Source: Pardosa pseudoannulata (taxonomy: Eukaryota > Arthropoda > Arachnida > Araneae > Lycosidae). Taken from it: a DNA stretch of 64,000 nucleotides. A program made the position numbers and the translations under genes. Shown in pieces: positions 56,487 to 64,000 of this stretch. The notes beneath the pieces were generated by a model, which was not told the DNA's origin, searched no databases, and saw only the letters and a list, made by a program, of their open reading frames with translations. Numbering within the stretch: the first letter of the stretch is position 1; each line of letters starts with the position of its first letter. The stretch spans positions 62,962,893-63,026,892 of the forward strand of contig CM063509.1 in assembly GCA_032207245.1 (NCBI GenBank). The letters run 5' to 3'.

Positions 56487-57381
56487 TAAAAAGGACATCT
56501 TTACTAGACAGTTGCTAAGTCTACTGGGCACGGAGAAGTCTAATCAGCTAACAGTAATAACGAACGATGCAGTCGGGCCACACTGAAGAGAACGATACAA
56601 GTCTAATTAAAACTTTCTTTCAGAGCTGCTAAAAAGGACATCTTTACTAGGACAGTTGCTAAAGCTACTGCACACGGAGAAATCTAATCAGCTAACAGTA
56701 ATAACGAACGATGCAGTCGGGCCACACTGAAGAGAACAATACAAGTCTAATTAAAAACTTTCTTTCAGAGCTGCTAAAAAGGACATCTTTACTAGACAGT
56801 TGCTAAAGCTACTGCACACGGAGAAACCTACTCAGCTAACAGTAATAACGAACGATGCAGTCTGTCCACATTGAAGAGAACAATACAAGTCTAATTAAAA
56901 CTTTCTTTCAGAGCTGCTAAAAAGGACATCTTTTACTAGACAGTTGCTAAGGCTACTGGGCACGGAGAAGTCTAATCAGCTAACAGTAATAACGAACGAT
57001 GCAGTCTGTCCACATTGAAGAGAACGGCACACGTCTAATTAAGTCTTTATTTTAGAGCTGCTAAAAAGGACATCTTTACTAGACAGTTGCTAAGGCTACT
57101 CGGCACGGAGAAGTCTAATCAGCTAACAGTAATAACGAACGATGCAGTCGGCCACATTGAACAGAACTATACAAGTCTAAAACTTTCTTTCAGAGCTGCT
57201 AAAAAGGACATCTTTACTAGACAGTTGCTAAGGCTACTGGGTACGGAGAAGTCTAATCAGCTAACAGTAATAACGAACGATGAAGTCGGGCCACACTGAA
57301 GAGAATGATATAAATCTAATTAAAACTTTCTTTCAGAGCTGCTAAAAAGGACATCTTTACTAGACAGTTGCTAAGGCTACT

Positions 57382-57417
57382 GATATGTATATATTTATAC
57401 ATAGACATATATATATA
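57382..57417. repeat. Short degenerate TA tract
   Basis: TA-rich insert between GGCTACTG and GAGCTGC. Confidence 0.9.
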
Positions 57418-58172
57418 GAGCTGCTAAAAAGGACATCTTTACTAGACAGTTGCTAAGGCTACTGGGCACGGAGAAGTCTAATCAGCTAACAGTTAATAAC
57501 GAACGATGCAGTCGGGCCACACTGAAGAGAACGATACAAGTCTAATTAAAACTTTCTTTCAGAGCTGCTAAAAAGGACATCTTTACTAGACAGTTGCTAA
57601 GGCTAATGGGCACGGAGAAGTCTAATCAGCTAACAGTAATAACGAACGATGCAGTCGGGCCACACTGAACAGAACGATACAAGTCTAATTAAAACTTTCT
57701 TTCAGAGCTGCTAAAAAGGACATCTTTACTAGACAGTTGCTAAGGCTACTGGGCACGGAGAAGTCTAATCAGCTAACAGTAATAACGAACGATGCAGTCG
57801 GGCCACACTTAAGAGAACGATACAAGTCTAATTAAAACTTTCTTTCAGAGCTGCTAAAAAGGACATCTTTACTAGACAGTTGCTAAGGCTACTGGGCACG
57901 GAGAAGTCTAATCAGCTAACAGTAATAACGAACGATGCAGTCGGGCCACACTGAAGAGAACGATACAAGTCTAATTAAAACTTTCTTTCAGAGCTGCTAA
58001 AAAGGACATCTTTACTAGACAGTTGCTAAAGCTACTGGGCACACGGAGAAGTCTAATCAGCTAACAGTAATAACGAACGATGCAGTCGGGCCACACTGAA
58101 GAGAACAATACAAGTCTAATTAAAACTTTCTTTCAGAGCTGCTAAAAAGGACATCTTTACTAGACAGTTGCT

Positions 58173-58182
58173 ACTATCTATC

Positions 58183-58266
<84 letters not shown>
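58173..58266. repeat. (TA)n tract with CTAT start
   Basis: Begins CTATCTATCTATG, then a long TA run, ending at GCTAACAG. Confidence 0.95.
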
Positions 58267-58267
<1 letters not shown>

Positions 58268-58580
58268 CTAACAGTAATAACGAACGATGCAGTCGGGCCA
58301 CACTGAAGAGAACAATACAAGTCTAATTAAAACTTTCTTTCAGAGCTGCTAAAAAGGACATTCTTTACTAGACAGTTGCTAAGACTACTGGGCACGGAGA
58401 AGTCTAATCAGCTAACAGTAATAACGAACGATGAAGTCGGGCCACACTGAAGAGAACGATACAAGTCTAAAACTTTCTTTCAGAGCTGCTAAAAAGGACA
58501 TCTTTACTAGACAGTTGCTAAGGCTACTGGGCACGGAGAAGTCTAATCAGCTAAACAGTAATAACGAACGATGCAGTCGG

Positions 58581-58616
58581 ATATATATATATATATATCC
58601 CTATCTATACATATAA
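58581..58616. repeat. Short TA tract
   Basis: A TA run then CCCTATCTATACATAT, between GCAGTCGG and AAAACTTTC. Confidence 0.9.
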
Positions 58617-61227
58617 AACTTTCTTTCAGAGCTGCTAAAAAGGACATCTTTACTAGAGAGTTGCTAAGGCTACTGGGCACGGAGAAGTCTAATCAGCTAA
58701 CAGTTATAATGAACGATGCAGTCGGGCCACACTGAAGAGAACGATACAAGTCTAATTAAAACTTTCTTTCAGAGCTGCTAAAAAGGATATCTTTACTAGA
58801 CAGTTGCTAAGGCTACTGGGCACGGAGAAGTCTAATCAGCTAACAGTAATAACGAACGATGCAGTCGGGCCACACTGAACAGAACGATTCAAGTCTAATT
58901 AAAACTTTCTTTCAGAGCTGCTAAAAAGGACATCTTTACTAGACAGTTGCTAAGGCTACTGGGCACGGAGAAAGTCTAATCAGCTAACAGTAATAACGAA
59001 CGATGCAGTCGGGCCACACTTAAGAGAACGATACAAGTCTAATTAAAACTTTCTTTCAGAGCTGCTAAAAAGGACATCTTTACTAGACAGTTGCTAAGGC
59101 TACTGGGCACGGAGAAGTCTAATCAGCTAACAGTAATAACGAACGATGCAGTCGGGCCACACTGAAGAGAACGATACAAGTCTAATTAAAACTTTCTTTC
59201 AGAGCTGCTAAAAAGGACATCTTTACTAGACAGTTGCTAAGGCTACTGCACACGGAGAAATCTAATCAGCTAACAGTAATAACGAACGATGCAGTCGGGC
59301 CACACTGAAAGAGAACTATACAAGTCTAATTAAAACTTTCTTTCAGAGCTGCTAAAAAGGACATATTTACTAGACAGTTGCTAAGGCTACTGGGCACGGA
59401 GAAGTCTAATCAGCTAACAGTAATAACGAACGATGCAGTCGGGCCACACTGAAGAGAACGATACAAGTCTAATTAAAAACTTTCTTTCAGAGCTGCTAAA
59501 AAGGACATCTTTACTAGACAGTTTGCTAAGGCTACTGGGCACGGAAAGTCTAATCAGCTAACAGTAATAACGAACGATGCAGTCGGGCCACATTGAACAG
59601 GAACTATACAAGTCTAAAACTTTCTTTCAGAGCTGCTAAAAAGGACATCTTTACTAGACAGTTGCTAAGGCTACTGGGCACGGAGAAGTCTAATCAGCTA
59701 ACAGTTATAATGAACGATGCAGTCGGGCCACACTGAAGAGAACGATACAAGTCTAATTAAAACTTTCTTTCAGAGCTGCTAAAAAGGACATCTTTACTAG
59801 ACAGTTGCTAAGGCTAATGGGCACGGAGAAGTCTAATCAGCTAACAGTAATAACGAACGGTGCAGTCGGGCCACACTGAACAGATCGATTCAAGTCTAAT
59901 TAAAACTTTCTTTCAGAGCTGCTAAAAAGGACATCTTTACTAGACAGTTGCTAAGGCTACTGGGCACGGAGAAGTCTAATCAGCTAACAGTAATAACGAA
60001 CGATGCAGTCTGAAGAGAACGGCACAAGTCTAATTAAAACTTTATTTCAGAGCTGCTAAAAAGGTAATCTTTACTAGACAGTTGCTAAGGCTACTGGGCA
60101 CGGAGAATCTAATCAGCTAACAGTAATAACGAACGATGCAGTCTGAAGAGAACGGCACAAGTCTAATTAAAACTTTATTTCAGAGCTGCTAAAAAGGACA
60201 TCTTTACTAGACAGTTGCTAAAGGCTACTGGGCACACGGAGAAGTCTAATCAGCTAACAGTAATAACGAACGATGCAGTCGGGCCACACTGAAGAGAACA
60301 ATACAAGTCTAATTAAAACTTTCTTTCAGAGCTGCTAAAAAAGGACATATTTACTAGACAGTTGCTAAGGCTACTGGGCACGGAGAAGTCTAATCAGCTA
60401 ACAGTAATAACGAACGATGCAGTCGGGCCACACTGAAGAGAAACGATACAAGTCTAATTAAAACTTTCTTTCAGAGCTGCTAAAAAGTGACATCTTTACT
60501 AGACAGTTGCTAAGGCTACTCGGCACGGAGAAATCTAATCAGCTAACAGTAATAACGAACGATGCAGTCGGGCCCACATTGAACAGAAACGATACAAGTC
60601 TAAAACTTTCTTTCAGAGCTGCTAAAAAGGACATATTTACTAGACAGTTGCTAAGGCTACTGGGCACGGAGAAGTCTAATCAGCTAACAGTAATAACGAA
60701 CGATGCAGTCGGGCCACACTGAAGAGAACGATTCAAGTCTAATTAAAACTTTCTTTCAGAGCTGCTAAAAAAGGACATCTTTACTAGACAGTTGCTAGAA
60801 AAAATATAGGGATCTTACTAGAATATTTTAACAGTAATAACGAACGATGCAGTCGGGCCACACTGAAGAGAATATACAAGTCTAATTAAAACTTTCTTTC
60901 AGAGCTGCTAAAAAGGACATATTTACTAGACAGTTGCTAAGGCTACTGGGCACGGAGAAGTCTAATCAGCTAACAGTAATAACGAACGATGCAGTCGGGC
61001 CACACTGAAGAGAACGATACAAGTCTAATTAAATTTTTCTTTCAGAGCTGCTAAAAAGGACATCTTTCCTAGACAGTTGCTAAAGGCTACTGGGCACGGA
61101 GAAGTAATCAGCTAACAGTAATAACGAACGATGCAGTCGGGCCACACTGAAGAGAACGATACAAATCTAATTAAAACTTTCTTTCAGAACTGCTAAAAAG
61201 GACATCTTTACTAGACAGTTGCTCAGG

Positions 61228-61249
61228 CTATATATATATATATATATAT

Positions 61250-61315
<66 letters not shown>
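61228..61315. repeat. (TA)n tract
   Basis: About 88 bp with one GATATA interruption, from CAGGC to TAATAACGAACG. Confidence 0.95.
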
Positions 61316-61321
<6 letters not shown>

Positions 61322-61898
61322 CGAACGATGCAGTCGGGCCACACTGAAGAGAACGATACAAGTCTAAAAACTTTCTTTCAGAGCTGCTAAAAAAGGACAT
61401 CTTTACTAGACAGTTGCTAAGGCTACTGGGCACGGAGAAGTCTAATCAGCTAACACTTATAATGAACGATGCAGTCGGGCCACACTGAAGAGAACGATAC
61501 AAGTCTAATTAAAACTTTCTTTCAGAGCTGCTAAAAAGGACATCTTTACTAGACAGTTGCTAAGGCTAATGGCACGGAGAAGTCTAATCAGCTAACAGTA
61601 ATAACGAACGATGAAGTCGGGCCACACTGAAGAGAATGATATAAATCTAATTAAAACTTTCTTTCAGAGCTGCTAAAAAGGACATCTTTACTAGACAGTT
61701 GCTAAGGCTACTGGGCACGGAGAAGTCTAATCAGCTAACAGTAATAACGAACGATGCAGTCGGGCCACACTGAAGAGAACGATACAAGTCTAATTAAAAC
61801 TTTCTTTCCAGAGCTGCTAAAAAGGACATCTTTACTAGACAGTTGCTAAAGCTACTGGGCACGGAGAAGTCTAATCAGCTAACAGTAATAACGAACGA

Positions 61899-61901
<3 letters not shown>

Positions 61902-61948
<47 letters not shown>
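61902..61948. repeat. (TA)n tract
   Basis: TA run between GAACGATGC and CAAGTCTAATT. Confidence 0.95.
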
Positions 61949-61950
<2 letters not shown>

Positions 61951-62278
61951 AGTCTAATTAAAACTTTCTTTCAGAGCTGCTAAAAAGGACATCTTTACTA
62001 GACAGTTGCTAAAGCTACTGGGCACACGGAGAAATCTAATCAGCTAACAGTAATAACGAACGATGCAGTCGGGCCACACTGAAGAGAACAATACAAGTCT
62101 AATTAAAACTTTCTTTCAGAGCTGCTAAAAAGGACATCTTTACTAGACAGTTGCTAAGGCTACTGGGCACGGAGAAGTCTAATCAGCTAACAGTAATAAC
62201 GAACGATGCAGTCGGGCCTAATTAAAACTTTCTTTCAGAGCTGCTAAAAAGGACATCTTTACTAGGACAGTTGCTAAA

Positions 62279-62314
62279 GTATGTATATATATATACATAT
62301 ATATATATAATATA
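62279..62314. repeat. Short TA tract
   Basis: TA-rich insert between TTGCTAAA and GCTAACAG; the last tract in the window. Confidence 0.9.
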
Positions 62315-63340
62315 GCTAACAGTAATAACGAACGATGCAGTCGGGCCATACTGAAGAGAAACGATACAAGTCTAATTAAAACTTTCTTTCAGAGCTGCTA
62401 AAAAGGACATCTTTACTAGACAGTTGCTAGGCTACTGGGCAAGGTGAAGCTAATCAGCTAACAGTAATAACGAACGATGCAGTCTGGCTACATTGAAGAG
62501 TACGACCCAAGTCTAATTAAAAGTTTATTTTAGAGCTGCTAAAATGAAAATCTTTACTAGACAGTTGCTATGGCTACTGGGCACGGAGAAGTCTAATCAG
62601 CTAACAGTAATAACGAACGATGCAGTCGGGCCACACTGAAGAGAACGATTCAAGTCTAATTAAAACTTTCTTTCAGAGCTGCTAAAAAGGACATCTTTAC
62701 TAGACAGTTGCTAAAGCTACTGGGCACGGAGAAGTCTAATCAGCTAACAGTAATAACGAACGATGCAGTCGGGCCACACTGAAGAGAACGATACAAGTCT
62801 AATTGAAACTTTCTTTCAGAGCTGCTAAAAAGGACATCTTTACTAGACAGTTGCTAAGACTACTGGGCACGGAGAAGTCTAATCAGCTAACAGTAATAAC
62901 GAACGATGAAGTCGGGCCACACTGAAGAGAACGATACAAGTCTAAAACTTTCTTTCAGAGCTGCTAAAAAGGACATCTTTACTAGACAGTTGCTAAGGCT
63001 ACTGGGTACGGAGAAGTCTAATCAGCTAACAGTAATAACGAACGATGCAGTCTGGCTACACTGAAGAGAACGATATAAGTCTAATTAAAACTTTCTTTCA
63101 GAGCTGCTAAAACGGACATCTTTACTAGACAGTTGCTAAAGCTACTGGGCACGGGAGAAGACTAATCAGCTAACAGTAATAACGAACGATGCAGTCTGGC
63201 TACATGGAAGAGAACGGGACAAGTTTAATTAGAACTTTATGTCAGAGTTGCTAAAACGGACAGCTTTACTAGACAGTTGCTAAAGCTACTGCACACGGAG
63301 AAAAATCTAATCAGCTAACAGTAATAACGAACGATGCAGT
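62315..63340 (+). repeat. 143-bp satellite, right block
   Basis: Regular monomers. The same linked variants as the left end (CTAAGACTACTGG, GATGAAGTC, GGGTACGG) appear at 62850-63010. One copy of the diverged GGCTACATGGAAGAG subfamily lies at 63193-63290. The block stops within the CENP-B-box-like string at GATGCAGT (63340). Confidence 0.95.
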
Positions 63341-63458
63341 ACCATTTCCAGGATACTTACGTAACACGTTGTAATTTGTAATGGTAATCAATAAAGCCAT
63401 AACGGGAATGTTTTGAGAAGTTTATAGAGTTGTAGATTAAGTAAGACGTGTATGAAAT
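63341..63458 (+). repeat. Fragment of the 1.37-kb unit within the satellite
   Basis: ACCATTTCCAGGATACTTAC, then GTAACACGTTGTAATTTGTA and ATGGTAATC, to GAAGTTTATAGAGTTGT (63434) matches unit 3 at about 9771-9860 with few differences, in the same orientation. A short unmatched tail follows to 63458. Confidence 0.92.
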
Positions 63459-63677
63459 AGCTAACAGTAATAACGAACGATGCAGTCGGGCCACACTGAA
63501 GAGAACGATACAAGTCTAATTAAAATTTTCTTTCAGAGCTGCTAAAAAGGACATCTTTACTAGACAGTTGCTAAGGCTACTGGGCACGGAGAAGTCTAAT
63601 CAGCTAACAGTAATAACGAACGATGCAGTCGGGCCAAACTGAAGAGAACGATACAAGTCTAATTAAAACTTTCTTTC
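63459..63677 (+). repeat. 143-bp satellite, 1.5 monomers
   Basis: Satellite piece from AGCTAACAG to CTTTCTTTC between two fragments of the 1.37-kb unit family. Confidence 0.93.
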
Positions 63678-63805
63678 AAAAGTATAACAAGTAGTTTCAT
63701 TTTTTAGCATAGTTGAAATGCTCAATATAGAACCCCTTTTTGATTTACTTATAAAATTTCTCAATATCGATTTACTGTAATAGCTCTAAGAAAGGGATAT
63801 ATAAA
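63678..63805 (+). repeat. Diverged next segment of the 1.37-kb unit
   Basis: Starts AAAAGTATAACAA, the string that in the units lies about 60-90 bp downstream of the segment matched at 63341-63434. The match continues in order, diverged: TATAAAATTTCTCAATATCG against TATAAAATTACTAAATAACG, then TTACTGTAATA against TTACTGTTATA. Order and orientation are preserved. Confidence 0.65.
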
Positions 63806-63913
63806 GAAGTCTAATCAGCTAACAGTAATAACGAACGATGCAGTCGGGCCACACTGAAGAGAACGATACAAGTCTAATTAAAACTTTCTTTCAGAGCTGC
63901 TAAAAAGGACATC
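63806..63913 (+). repeat. 143-bp satellite, last partial monomer
   Basis: From GAAGTCTAATCAGC to AAAAAGGACATC, then the satellite stops within this window. Confidence 0.95.
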
Positions 63914-64000
63914 ATTCGAGTAAAAGTTTAAATATGAATGTTTTCCGAATAATTTTATTAATATTACTAACTATAGAATTTACATAATTTCTTTTTTTCA
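63914..64000. other. AT-rich right flank
   Basis: No satellite similarity and no gene in the last 87 bases. Confidence 0.6.

Overview
This window looks like non-coding, repeat-dominated nuclear DNA from an invertebrate animal. It is AT-rich outside the main satellite and carries decayed Tc1/mariner and piggyBac transposons, tRNA-derived SINEs and several tandem-repeat families. There are no bacterial operons, no CRISPR array and no rRNA. An arthropod is my best guess, but the sequence does not settle it. I found no intact protein-coding gene. The only coding signals are transposase remnants and short exon-like open segments scattered between satellite pieces.

Layout. (1) About 268-1425: an AT-rich satellite with a period near 94 bp, about 13 copies. 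(2) 1610-2279: an internally deleted Tc1-like element with long inverted repeats, TA target duplication and a dead transposase C-terminus. (3) 2282-5994: AT-rich sequence without recognisable genes, holding one 82-bp duplication (4120/4794) and a perfect 21-bp hairpin (2887-2934). (4) 5995-12835: five head-to-tail copies of a 1.37-kb unit. (5) 13048-14123: two SINEs in the same orientation on either side of a decayed piggyBac element. (6) About 14124-14640: a degenerate, truncated copy of the 1.37-kb unit. (7) 14727-63913: a satellite with a 143-bp monomer (about 43% GC), all copies head to tail on the same strand. Dividing its length by 143 gives very roughly 300 monomers.

The 143-bp array is not uniform. 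From 17.7 to 27.0 kb it alternates with AT-rich single-copy-like sequence, two GC-rich islands sharing one terminus, and short open, exon-like segments, with a mostly satellite-free block at 19.8-22.6 kb. From 27.0 to 49.7 kb it is almost pure satellite but has many truncated-monomer junctions. From 49.7 to 62.3 kb it is broken up by about twenty (TA)n tracts. Near the right edge, collinear fragments of the 1.37-kb unit family reappear between satellite pieces. The satellite therefore seems nested in that older repeat family on both sides.

Most interesting points: a CENP-B-box-like 17-mer in nearly every 143-bp monomer; a branch-point plus 3' splice-site-like string in nearly every monomer; a 60-bp perfect palindrome at the same monomer position in five places; and an interleaving of satellite with exon-like DNA in which successive unique pieces overlap by 20-36 bp, which is either an unusual insertion process or an assembly artefact. 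The decisive tests (read mapping, database search, CENP-A ChIP) could not be run here.
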